Shown piece by piece: positions 1 through 8,357 of a stretch of 64,000 nucleotides of DNA. The notes under the pieces are model-generated. The model made no database searches, had not been told where the DNA came from, and saw nothing but the letters and a program-made list of their open reading frames with translations. This stretch comes from Inhella inkyongensis (GTDB lineage: Bacteria > Pseudomonadota > Gammaproteobacteria > Burkholderiales > Burkholderiaceae_C), in assembly GCF_005952805.1 (NCBI RefSeq), contig NZ_CP040709.1:3038001-3102000 (forward strand), in the 5' to 3' direction. Positions within the stretch are counted from its first letter, which is position 1. Every line of letters begins with the position of its first letter. The position numbers and the translations under genes were made by a program.

Positions 1-1675
1 TCAGGCTGCAGGTTTCGGTGTTGCTGGTGCTCCACGAACGGCAGCCATAGCTGGTCTGCTCCGGCGCCAGGCCGTTGCGCAGATACAGGTCCGCATCGCC
101 CGTTCCCCCCGACGTGGTGAAGGTCACCGAGGTCTTGCCGGCCGGCACCACATAGACATAGCGCAGCCAGGCATCCTTGGCGGCGGACAGATTGGTCTTG
201 GGGAAGCCGGTGCTGACCGTGGTCGGGTAGACCGTGGTGGTCTTGGTGGCCGTGGCGCCGCGATCGTCGGTCACCGTCAGCGTCACATTGAAGCTGCCGG
301 CGGCGGCGTAGCTGTTGCTGGTCTGCGCGCCGGTGCCGGTGCGGCCATCGCCAAAGTTCCAGGCATAGCTGGCGATGCTGCCATCGGCATCGGTCGAACC
401 CGAGCCATTGAACTGGCAAACCAGGCCGGTACAAGCGGCCGTGAAGTTGGCCACCGGCGCCTGGTTGCTGGGCGCACCGGTGTCACCCACCGGCACCTGG
501 TTGTTGAAGAAGCTGGCCACCTGCGGCCAGATCTTGCTCATCTTCACGCCCTGGTTGGTGCAACCGCCAAAGTGGTGCAACGCGATCACGTTCTTGTTGG
601 CGCCGGCAATCACCGGCGAGCCGGAGGAGCCGCCCTCGGTGTCGCAGTAGTACGCCACATCGGTGCCAGCCGCATTGCCGTTGGCATCGGCGTTGTCGAT
701 CTGGCAGGCGCCGCCGCCGTTGCGGTCGCTGGTCAGAGCCAACTGCTTAGGCTTGCCCGCACCATGCTGGGCGATGAAGATCTTGCTGCCCAGTACCGGC
801 ACCGACACATCCAGGCCCAGGTAGCCAAAGCTCGCAACCTTGCTGAAGTCATTGATGGTGAAGAGCGAGTAGTCCAGCGTGGCATCGGTCTTCAACAGGG
901 TGCCGCCCGTGACCTTGACGACCGTGCCCTGGGTGCTGCCGCCGCAGGCCGTGTTCTGGTAGTTGAACCAGACCTCGGTGTTGGTCAGCGTGGCCTGGTC
1001 GGCAAAGCAGTGGTTGTTGGTGAACATGTGGTTGGACGCACCGACGCGCCAGCCCGTGCACAGGCCGCTGCCGGCCATCAGCAGTCGGGCCACCGGACGG
1101 CTGCGGTCGTACTCGGTCGGATTGCTGTTGGCAAAGCACACCGCATCACGACGCTCGTCCGTGCCGCAGACCGACATCGGCCGCACCTGCATGGACTCGG
1201 CCAGGCTCATCTTGCCGGCGTGGAACTGGTCCACCTTGAGCTTGTTAGCCGCCCCCCAGGCCACACCCGCGGGCAGCACCAGGGTCACGGTGGCGCTGTC
1301 GCCGAACACGGACATGGCCGAGAAGCGGGTCTGACCGTCCTCGCCCTGCGCACGGTCAAAGGTACGGTTGTTGCGGGCCTGGCCGTCGTAGCGATGCACT
1401 TCCTGTCCATCGGCCGAAGACACCAGCACATAGGCACCGGCGGGCAGTTGGAACTCGGAGAAGCGCACCTTGATGTAGTCCACGCCGGCCTGGCTCAGGC
1501 GGCGCTCAATGCGACGCTCGGTCTGGGCCTGCGATTCGGCTTGCGAAGGAGCCAGCGAGAGCTCGGCACGCACGGCCTGGCCCACTTGCATGGGCTTGGC
1601 ATCCAGAGTCAGGGCAGCAGAAGACAGCGAGAACAGGGCGGCGCCGAGCGCGAGCACCATGGGAGTCAGTTTCAT
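1..1675 (-). CDS. Secreted trypsin-like serine protease with PKD and PPC domains (3' end cut by window)
   Basis: Exported S1-type endopeptidase, resembling lysyl-endopeptidase relatives. The start at 1675 gives a signal peptide (MKLTPMVLALGAALFSLSSA). The triad is readable: His in TNNHC (about residue 221), Asp in LDYSLF (about 267) and Ser in GGSSGSP (about 351). A PKD repeat (about 395-480, with WNFGDG) follows, then a pre-peptidase C-terminal domain (ADLYLRNG) that is often removed on maturation. The reading frame is still open at position 1, so the last residues are missing. The Cys-rich catalytic part suggests disulfides and a periplasmic or extracellular site. Substrate specificity cannot be read from the sequence. 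Confidence 0.88.
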   Translation of the reverse strand, partial: MKLTPMVLALGAALFSLSSAALTLDAKPMQVGQAVRAELSLAPSQAESQAQTERRIERRLSQAGVDYIKVRFSEFQLPAGAYVLVSSADGQEVHRYDGQARNNRTFDRAQGEDGQTRFSAMSVFGDSATVTLVLPAGVAWGAANKLKVDQFHAGKMSLAESMQVRPMSVCGTDERRDAVCFANSNPTEYDRSRPVARLLMAGSGLCTGWRVGASNHMFTNNHCFADQATLTNTEVWFNYQNTACGGSTQGTVVKVTGGTLLKTDATLDYSLFTINDFSKVASFGYLGLDVSVPVLGSKIFIAQHGAGKPKQLALTSDRNGGGACQIDNADANGNAAGTDVAYYCDTEGGSSGSPVIAGANKNVIALHHFGGCTNQGVKMSKIWPQVASFFNNQVPVGDTGAPSNQAPVANFTAACTGLVCQFNGSGSTDADGSIASYAWNFGDGRTGTGAQTSNSYAAAGSFNVTLTVTDDRGATATKTTTVYPTTVSTGFPKTNLSAAKDAWLRYVYVVPAGKTSVTFTTSGGTGDADLYLRNGLAPEQTSYGCRSWSTSNTETCSL

Positions 1676-1939
1676 GGGTTGGCTAAGTTTTTGGATGGGA
1701 GAAATTGCCGTCACCGCAGTGGCAGCGGGCGGCGCGCATGCTCGTGAAAAACTGCACAGTCAGCGTAACCAGAGGCACCTAAAGACTGGCTAAAGCTTGC
1801 GGGGTCGTTTCCCCGGATCTGGAAAACCCGACACCCCAGAAGTGCTTCGATTGCAAGCGCAATGAAACACAACGTGGCCTGTTCCGCCCGATACTCCCGC
1901 CGCCGTCACTTGACGGCTTTGTGTGATGAGGAACGCACC
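1676..1939. other. Divergent intergenic region
   Basis: 264 bp between the protease (minus) and the SPFH gene (plus), so it should hold both promoters. An in-frame ATG at 1862 would extend the SPFH protein by 26 residues, but that stretch is Arg/Cys-rich and unlike SPFH N termini, so it is read as untranslated. No repeat or clear promoter consensus was seen. Confidence 0.4.
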
Positions 1940-2995
1940 ATGGGCCTGATGGATTTCATCAAGAAACAATTCATTGACATCCTGCAATGGACTGAAGAAG
2001 GCGACGGCACGCTCGCCTGGCGCTATCCGATGAAGGATTTCGAGATCCAGTACGGCGGCCAGCTCGTCGTGCGCGAGTCGCAGATGGCCGTGTTCGTCAA
2101 CGAGGGCAAGGTGGCCGATGTGTTCGGCCCCGGCACCCACAAGCTGACGACCCAAACCCTGCCGGTGCTGACCTATCTGAAGAACTGGGACAAGCTGTTC
2201 GAGTCCCCGTTCAAGAGCGACGTCTACTTCTTCAGCACGCGCCAGCAGATTGACCAACGCTGGGGCACCGCGCAGCCCATCACCATCCGCGACAAGGACT
2301 TCGGTGCGGTGCGTCTGCGCGCCTTTGGCAACTTCGCCTACCGCATTGCCGATCCGAAGAAATTCCACACCGAGATCAGCGGCACCCGCGACACCTACAC
2401 GGTGGCGGACCTGGACGGACAACTGCGCGGCCTGATGCTGCAGCACATCGCCGATGGCGTGGCGCAGAGCGGCATCCCCTTCCTGGACCTGGCTGCCAAC
2501 CAGATCGAGTTCGCCAAGGCCGTGCAAGAGGCCACCGCGCCCTTCTTCGACGCGCTGGGCCTGAAGCTCGAGAGCCTGACCATGCAGTCGGTCTCGCTGC
2601 CCGAAGAGCTGCAGAAGATCCTCGACCAGAAGATCGGCATGGGCATGATCGGCCAGAACATGGGCCAGTTCATGCAGTACCAGACCGCCCAGGCCATCCC
2701 CAAGATGGCCGAGGGCGTGGCTCAGGGCGGTGGCGGCGGCGTGATGGGCGATGCCATGGGCCTGGGGGCCGGTGTGGCCATGGGCCAGGTGCTGGCCCAG
2801 CAGATGCAGGCCGGTCTGGCCGGGGTGAACCCCGCCGTTCAGGCGGCTCAAGCCCAGGCTGCGGCCGCTCCGGCTGCTCCCAAGGCCGAGGACGTGATTG
2901 CCTTGATCGAGAAACTGGGTGATCTGAAAGCCAAGGGCATCCTCAGCGAAGAAGAGTTCGCGGCAAAGAAGGCCGAGCTCCTCAGCAAGCTGTGA
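1940..2995 (+). CDS. SPFH domain protein with C-terminal SHOCT (YdjI/virion-core-like)
   Basis: 351-aa band-7 family protein. The N-terminal part (MGLMDFIKKQFIDILQW...) and the central SPFH domain match the 'SPFH domain/virion core protein' family. An Ala/Gly-rich linker (about 260-325) leads to a C-terminal SHOCT motif (KAKGILSEEEF). Start chosen at the ATG preceded by GAGGA at about 10 nt. Such proteins form membrane-associated oligomers and recur beside PspA, DUF350 and DUF4178 genes. It is the first gene of a same-strand series that runs to 7998. A role in membrane stress or scaffolding is inferred from family and neighbours. Confidence 0.85.
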   Translation: MGLMDFIKKQFIDILQWTEEGDGTLAWRYPMKDFEIQYGGQLVVRESQMAVFVNEGKVADVFGPGTHKLTTQTLPVLTYLKNWDKLFESPFKSDVYFFSTRQQIDQRWGTAQPITIRDKDFGAVRLRAFGNFAYRIADPKKFHTEISGTRDTYTVADLDGQLRGLMLQHIADGVAQSGIPFLDLAANQIEFAKAVQEATAPFFDALGLKLESLTMQSVSLPEELQKILDQKIGMGMIGQNMGQFMQYQTAQAIPKMAEGVAQGGGGGVMGDAMGLGAGVAMGQVLAQQMQAGLAGVNPAVQAAQAQAAAAPAAPKAEDVIALIEKLGDLKAKGILSEEEFAAKKAELLSKL

Positions 2996-3000
2996 ACGTG

Positions 3001-3072
3001 GCCCCCAGTCTCCCTGCGGTCGCCACCCCCCGAGGGGGCGTCGCGCCCTTGGGACGGCCCGGCGGGCGCTGC
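3001..3072 (+). repeat. Dispersed intergenic repeat, copy A
   Basis: Begins GCCCCCAGTCTC, then CGCCACCCCCCGAGGGGGCG, which can fold into a GC hairpin. A related block occurs at 27966-28036 and, inverted, at 48892-48963. It fills the gap between the SPFH gene and the DUF4178 gene. Confidence 0.6.
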
Positions 3073-3078
3073 TGATCC

Positions 3079-4662
3079 TTGACTGAGGATCAAGCCCCAG
3101 CGCAGCGCCGCTGGCGCGCCGCCTGTCCCAACTGCGGCGCGCCGGTTGAGTTCGCCTCCAGCGCATCGCCCAGCGCGGTCTGCAGCTTTTGCCGCAGCAC
3201 CCTGCTGCGCGAGGGCGAAGTGCTGCGCAAGACCGGCGAGAGCGCCGAGCTCTTTGCCGACTATTCGCCGCTGCAGATCGGCACCCAGGGTCGCTTCCAG
3301 AACGAGCCCTTCACGATCCTGGGACGGGTCCAGCTCGCCTATGAGGGCGGACGCTGGAACGAGTGGCATGCCTACTTTGACAACAGCGGCAAGTCGGCTT
3401 ACCTCAGTGAGGACAACGGCCGCTTTGTGCTGAGTTGGCCGCTGCCCCTCGCGCAGCCCCCCGCGCGGGCTGAATTGCGTCTGGGTGCGCAGCAAATCGT
3501 CGACGGCCAGAGCTTCCGCGTCGCCGCGCTGACCGAGGCCAGCTTGCACGCCGCCGAGGGCGAGCTGCCCCAGGCCCCGCGCCTGGGCGAGCCGGTCTTT
3601 GTGGTCGAGCTGCGCAGCAGCCGCGACGAGGTGGGCTCCCTTGAATTCGTAGGCCCAGAGGCGCTGCCACGTTGGAGTCTCGGCCGCGCCGTGGACTTGC
3701 CGGCGCTGCAACTGGCGCAGACGCGCGAGGAGTCGGCCGCCACCTGGTCCGGCCGCAGCCTGCAGTGCCCGAGTTGCGGCGCAGCCATTCAGCCCGAGCT
3801 GAGCCAGAGCCAGTCCATCACCTGCGGTCAGTGCCAGGCCGTGGTCGAACTGAGCGGCGACCAGGCCAACGCCCCAGCGGATCTGCATTTCCATCAACAG
3901 GCCATCGGGACACCGCCGCCCATTCCCTTGGGCCGCACCGGCCACTTGGCCCTGGAGCGCGGCGGCAACAAGCTGCCCTGGCAAGTCGTGGGCTTCATGG
4001 AGCGTTGCTCGGCCCCCGACGACGAGGGCGAGCAGTACTTCTGGCGCGAGTACCTGCTGTTCAACAAGGCGCAGGGCTTTGCTTTCTTGGTGGATGCCAC
4101 CGAAGGCTGGAGCCTGGTGCGGGTGCTGACCGGTGCGCCCGACATGGTGATGAACAGCGCGCGTTGGCAAGGCCAGACCTTTGCACTGCACGAACGCTAC
4201 AGCGCGATCACCACCCATGTGCTGGGCGAGTTCTACTGGAAGGTGCAGCGCGACGAGCGCTGCGACGTCACCGACTACCGAGGCTCGGGCGGCGTGCTGT
4301 CACGCGAGCAGTCCGGCAACGAGATCACCTGGAGCCTGGGCCGCAGCATTGATTCGGCCGAGGTGGGGGCCGCCTTCCGGCTGGACAAGACGGCCCAGGC
4401 CCGTATCCAGAACGACCCCAAACCACTGTCCGGCAATACCGGCGACACCCTCAAGGGCATCGCGGTTTTCATCTTCATCGCGCTGCTCTTGATCGTGTTG
4501 ATGAAGGCTTGCTCGCGCGACGAGTGCGAAACCTATGAGCAACGCTTCGGCGCGCAGAGCCTGGAATACCAGCAGTGCAAGGCGAATCAGCGGCGCAGCG
4601 GGTACTCGGGCGGCAGCTATTCAGGCGGCGGATCCGGCTTTGGCGGCGGAGGCCATAAATGA
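3079..4662 (+). CDS. Zinc-ribbon DUF4178 protein with C-terminal membrane anchor
   Basis: 527 aa. Two tandem modules, each a zinc ribbon followed by a DUF4178-like beta domain: CPNCG...CSFC (about 20-45) and CPSCG...CGQC (about 230-258). Near residues 455-480 there is one hydrophobic segment (GIAVFIFIALLLIVLMKAC), then a Gly/Ser-rich tail ending in GFGGGGHK. The only suitable start is TTG at 3079, just after repeat A. DUF4178 genes co-occur with DUF350, spermidine synthase-like and SpeD genes, which is exactly the neighbourhood here. Biochemical function is unknown. Confidence 0.82.
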   Translation: MTEDQAPAQRRWRAACPNCGAPVEFASSASPSAVCSFCRSTLLREGEVLRKTGESAELFADYSPLQIGTQGRFQNEPFTILGRVQLAYEGGRWNEWHAYFDNSGKSAYLSEDNGRFVLSWPLPLAQPPARAELRLGAQQIVDGQSFRVAALTEASLHAAEGELPQAPRLGEPVFVVELRSSRDEVGSLEFVGPEALPRWSLGRAVDLPALQLAQTREESAATWSGRSLQCPSCGAAIQPELSQSQSITCGQCQAVVELSGDQANAPADLHFHQQAIGTPPPIPLGRTGHLALERGGNKLPWQVVGFMERCSAPDDEGEQYFWREYLLFNKAQGFAFLVDATEGWSLVRVLTGAPDMVMNSARWQGQTFALHERYSAITTHVLGEFYWKVQRDERCDVTDYRGSGGVLSREQSGNEITWSLGRSIDSAEVGAAFRLDKTAQARIQNDPKPLSGNTGDTLKGIAVFIFIALLLIVLMKACSRDECETYEQRFGAQSLEYQQCKANQRRSGYSGGSYSGGGSGFGGGGHK

Positions 4663-4683
4663 CGCAACACCTAGGAGCAAGAC

Positions 4684-4902
4684 ATGACTGTTGAATGGTT
4701 GACCCCTGCCGCCGTGGGCGGCACCCTGATGTATGCGCTGATGGGCGTGGTGATCTTCTGGGTCACCTTCATCGTCATCGACAAGCTCACGCCCTACAAG
4801 CTGTGGGAAGAGATCGTCGAGCACCGCAATCTGGCCCTGGCCATCGTCGTTGCGGCGATGTGCATTTCGATTGGCTTGATCGTGGCCGCTGCAATTCATT
4901 GA
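4684..4902 (+). CDS. DUF350 family small membrane protein
   Basis: 72 aa, two hydrophobic helices (about 12-32 and 48-70) separated by a short charged loop (KLTPYKLWEEIVEHRN), typical of one DUF350 repeat. It starts 21 nt after the DUF4178 stop, with AGGAGC upstream. Its TGA overlaps the TTG start of the following gene (TTGA), implying translational coupling. DUF350 proteins (E. coli YjfL is one) are inner-membrane proteins of unknown activity found in polyamine-linked operons. Confidence 0.8.
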   Translation: MTVEWLTPAAVGGTLMYALMGVVIFWVTFIVIDKLTPYKLWEEIVEHRNLALAIVVAAMCISIGLIVAAAIH

Positions 4903-6457
4903 ACACTTCGGTTTCCCAAAGGGTCTCTGTCCCAGAGGCCCTGCTGCTGTTCAGCGTCTTCCTGATCGCCGCCTGCGGTCTGGCCTACGAACTGGCCGCC
5001 GGCGCCCTGGCCTCCTACCTGCTCGGCGACTCGGTGCTGCAGTTCAGCACCGTGATCGGCAGCTATCTGTTCGCACTCGGCATCGGCTCGTACTTGAGCC
5101 GTTTTGTAGAGCGCCAGCTGGTGGCTCAGTTCCTGCGCATTGAGCTCTTGGTGGCGGTGCTGGGTGGCTTGTTGCCCATGGGCCTGTTTGCCGCTCACAG
5201 CCTGCTGCCCCCCGGCAGCGAGACCGCTTTCCGCGTGCTGCTCTATGCGCTGGTGCTGTTGGTGGGCAGCCTGGTGGGGCTGGAGATCCCGCTGGTGATG
5301 CGCATCCTCAAAACGCACGCACCGGGCGAGCGGGCCTCCTTGCGCGAGTTGGTCAGCCAGGTGCTGACCTTTGACTACCTGGGCGCCCTGCTGGTGGCCC
5401 TGGCCTTTCCGCTGCTGCTGGTGCCGCAGCTGGGCCTGGTGCGTACCGGGCTGTTCTTCGGCATGTTGAACTGGGCGGTGGCCCTATGGGCCTTGTGGAT
5501 GTTCCGCCGCGAGCTGCGCGCGCTGTGGGCCCACACCCTGGCCTGTGGCGTGGCACTGGCCGTGCTGTTGGGCGCCTGGGGCGGCGCCGAACGTCTGAGC
5601 ACCTGGGCCGAACAGCGCTTCTATGGCGAACCCATCGTGCTGCAGCAAAGCAGCCCCTATCAGCGGGTGGTCGTGACCCAGGGGCGCACCGGGGTCAAGC
5701 TGCATCTGAACGGCAATCTGCAATTTCACGAACGCGACGAGTACCGCTACCACGAGGCCCTGGTCCACCCGGCTTTGGCCGCCCACGGCGCGCCCCGCCA
5801 TGTGCTGGTGCTGGGGGGGGGGACGGCCTGGCTGTGCGCGAGATCCTGCGCTACCCCGGGATCGAATCCATCACCCTGGTGGAACTGGACCCGGCCGTGA
5901 CCCGCCTGGCCAAAAGCCCGGTGCTGACCCGCCTGAATGGCGACGCCCTGCGCCACCCCAAGGTGCGCGTGGTGCACGCCGACGCCTATGCCTGGCTGGA
6001 GACCCAGGCTCGCCCGGGTGGCTATGACGTGGTGATTGCCGACTTCCCCGACCCCAGCAACCACGCACTGGCCAAGCTCTACAGCACCAGCTTTTATCAG
6101 CGCGTGCTGGAGCATCTGAGTGCCAGCGGCTTCCTGGTGGTGCAGTCCACCTCGCCCCTGATTGCCCGCCACAGTTTCTGGACCGTGGTGGACACGCTGG
6201 AGGCCGTCGGCCTGCAGACCACGCCCTACCACGCCAATGTGCCCAGCTTTGGCGAGTGGGGCTTTGTGCTCGCCGGTCACCGCCGCTGGAGCGCCCCAGC
6301 CCAGCTGCCCTCCGGTCTGCGCTTCCTGACGCCGCAGACCCTGCCGCTGATGATGCAGTTCCCGCCCGATATGGCGCGCGTCGAGGGCGGCGTGAACCGA
6401 CTCTCCGATCCGGTGCTGGTGCAGCACTTCCTGCGTGAGTGGGGTGCCGTGCATTGA
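4899..6457 (+). pseudogene. Membrane-bound polyamine aminopropyltransferase (SpeE-like), frameshifted
   Basis: Spermidine/spermine synthase-like enzyme with a multi-helix N-terminal membrane domain (about residues 10-230) and a C-terminal Rossmann domain. The TTG start overlaps the DUF350 stop. The frame is open until the SAM-site codons (VLVLGGG) at a run of 10 G (5813-5822). The rest (DGLAVREILRYPG, VELDP, ADFPDPSN) continues in another frame to 6457. One more G (11 in the run) restores a continuous protein of about 519 aa. This may be a sequencing error, a true loss or slippage-dependent expression. The next gene starts at the stop codon. Confidence 0.82.
5813..5822 (+). repeat. G10 homopolymer at the SpeE frameshift
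   Basis: Ten consecutive G inside the glycine-rich SAM-binding motif codons. Changing the count by one switches between the two halves of the aminopropyltransferase reading frame. Homopolymers like this are prone both to slippage in vivo and to sequencing error. Confidence 0.85.
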
Positions 6458-7998
6458 TCGCACGCCGCCCCCTGCTGCTGGCCGGTCTGGCTGCCTGCAG
6501 TCGCCGCGCCGCGCCGCTGGACGTTCAGTGGTTGGGCCCTGACCCGGCGCGCGGCCACCGCCTGCGCGAGGCCGTGCCCAGCGGCCCGGCCGCGCAGCGG
6601 CGCACCGACGTTCTGGTGCTGGGTGCCGGTGTGGCGGGCCTGAGTGCCGCCCGTGCCCTGCAAGCCGCCGGGCGCAAGGTGACGGTGCTGGAGTTGGATG
6701 ACGCTCCCGGTGGCAACAGCCGCGCGGGTCAGGTGGGTGATCTGCCCTGCCCCTTGGGCGCGCACTACCTGCCGCAGCCGGGCGCCCATCTGCCCGAGCT
6801 GCAGGACCTTTTGGTTGAGTTCGGCGCCGCCAGCCGACGCTTTGGTCGCTGGCAGGCGCATGAGGCCTTCACGGTCCACAGTCCGGCCGAGCGCCGTTTT
6901 GATGGAGCGCGCTGGCAGCCCGGTCTGCTCCCTGCGGCCGCCGATGCCAAAGCCTTGGCCCAGCACCGGCTGTTCGCGCAAGCGGTGTCCTCGGCGCAGG
7001 GGCTGGGCTTCTCCCTGCCCAGCTACCGTGCCCCCTGGAGCGCCGCCCATCAGGCCCTGGAGACGCAAACGTTTTCGCGCTGGCTGGACGCCCAGGGCCT
7101 GACTGAACCGGGCCTGCGCTGGTACCTGGACTACTGCTGCCGGGACGACTACGGCGCCGGAAGCCACAGCGTGAGCGCCTGGGCCGGGCTGCACTACTTC
7201 GCGAGCCGCCACGGCTTTCACGCACCGGGTGAGGAGGAGGACGCCCCTGCCTTACCCCCTCTGACCTGGCCACAAGGCAACGGCTGGCTGGTGCAACGCC
7301 TGGCGGCGCCGCTGGGCGAGCGCATCCTCGCCGGCCGGGTGGGCCTGCAGCTCGACGAGGAACGCGAAGGCCTGCGCCTACGCTGCTGGGGGCCTGAAGG
7401 GCTGGAGGATTGGCAGGCCCAGCACGTGGTGCTGGCGGTGCCGCTCTTTGTGGCCCAGCGCCTGTGGCGCAACCCACCCAGCGCGCTTGGCCAGGTGAAG
7501 CTGCAGCGCGCCCCTTGGCTGGTGGCCAATCTGCGCCTCGATGGCCCGCCCCTGAGCCGCGTGGGCGCGCCGCTGGCCTGGGACAACGTGATCCAAGCCT
7601 CGCCCACCCTGGGCTATGTGAATGCCCAGCACCAGGGCTTGGACCCACGCCCCGGCCCCCAGGTATGGACCCTCTACTGGGCCCTGCCCCCACAGGAGCG
7701 CGCCAGGCTTCAAAGCGCGCCGGCTGCGGAGTGGGCCACGCGTGTGCTGGGCACGCTCACCCCCACGCACCCGGACCTCTTGGAGCACGTGCAGCAGATG
7801 CGCCTGACCCGTTGGGGCCACGCCATGGCCGTGCCCACGCCCGGCGCCAAGAGCCAGCCGGCGCTGACCGCCCTGCGCAATCTGCGCGGCCGGGTGAGCA
7901 TCGCCCACGCCGATCTGGCGGCCTATTCGGTGTTTGAGGAGGCCTATTACGCCGGCCTGAATGCGGCCGGGAGCCTTATTCGGGCCCCAGCGCGTTGA
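6454..7998 (+). CDS. FAD-dependent amine oxidoreductase-like lipoprotein
   Basis: About 514 aa. The TTG start at 6454 overlaps the TGA of the preceding gene and yields MIARRPLLLAGLAAC, a lipoprotein signal with a lipobox (LAAC), so the enzyme probably sits on the periplasmic face. The dinucleotide-binding motif is clear (VLGAGVAGLSAARAL, then VLELDDAPGGNSR), typical of flavin amine oxidases and phytoene-desaturase-like proteins. Position behind SpeE suggests a polyamine or amine substrate, which is inference. A GTG at 6439 is an alternative start that would lengthen the N terminus by 5 residues. Confidence 0.78.
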   Translation: MIARRPLLLAGLAACSRRAAPLDVQWLGPDPARGHRLREAVPSGPAAQRRTDVLVLGAGVAGLSAARALQAAGRKVTVLELDDAPGGNSRAGQVGDLPCPLGAHYLPQPGAHLPELQDLLVEFGAASRRFGRWQAHEAFTVHSPAERRFDGARWQPGLLPAAADAKALAQHRLFAQAVSSAQGLGFSLPSYRAPWSAAHQALETQTFSRWLDAQGLTEPGLRWYLDYCCRDDYGAGSHSVSAWAGLHYFASRHGFHAPGEEEDAPALPPLTWPQGNGWLVQRLAAPLGERILAGRVGLQLDEEREGLRLRCWGPEGLEDWQAQHVVLAVPLFVAQRLWRNPPSALGQVKLQRAPWLVANLRLDGPPLSRVGAPLAWDNVIQASPTLGYVNAQHQGLDPRPGPQVWTLYWALPPQERARLQSAPAAEWATRVLGTLTPTHPDLLEHVQQMRLTRWGHAMAVPTPGAKSQPALTALRNLRGRVSIAHADLAAYSVFEEAYYAGLNAAGSLIRAPAR

Positions 7999-8290
7999 GC
8001 TCGGCGGCGCAACGCGCCAGCAGCTCGACGGCCGAGGTGGCGCTGAGCAGGTGCAGGTTCTCAGTGCCGCGCGGCAACACCTGCACCAGCCCGCAATCGC
8101 GCAGGATCTTCAGGTGGTGCGAAATGGCCGGGCGCGAGAGCGGCAACTGCTCGGCGATCTGGTTGACGTTGAGCGCCTCGTGCTCGGACAGCAGCAGCAA
8201 GATTTGCTGGCGCGCGATCTCGCTGAGGGCAAAAAACACCGGCTTGCACTCGGCAAAGGTCTGAGCAAGTTGTTCCGAGGCGGGGGACAT
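7976..8290 (-). CDS. ArsR-family winged-helix transcriptional regulator
   Basis: 104 aa. Winged HTH with recognition helix SRPAISHHLKILRDCGLV (about 50-68) and wing region (VQVLPRGTENLHLL). No conserved metal-binding Cys pair of the CxC type is visible, so the signal may not be a metal. Its 3' end overlaps the convergent flavoprotein gene by 23 bp. It could regulate a neighbour, but no operator was identified. Confidence 0.82.
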   Translation of the reverse strand: MSPASEQLAQTFAECKPVFFALSEIARQQILLLLSEHEALNVNQIAEQLPLSRPAISHHLKILRDCGLVQVLPRGTENLHLLSATSAVELLARCAAELNALGPE

Positions 8291-8357
8291 GCGTTGGGCG
8301 GGCGATTGCGTTCAAAGGTTTGAACCCATTGTGCCCGGCCACGCCACGCGCCAGTGA

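Noticed and set aside
572..1747. Long plus-strand frame (391 aa) opposite the serine protease
   Set aside because: Low-complexity His/Gly/Gln-rich product typical of the antisense of a high-GC gene. The minus-strand protein has a signal peptide and full catalytic motifs.
1862..1939. Upstream ATG that would lengthen the SPFH protein by 26 residues
   Set aside because: The added residues are Arg/Cys-rich and unlike the family; the ATG at 1940 has a good ribosome-binding site.
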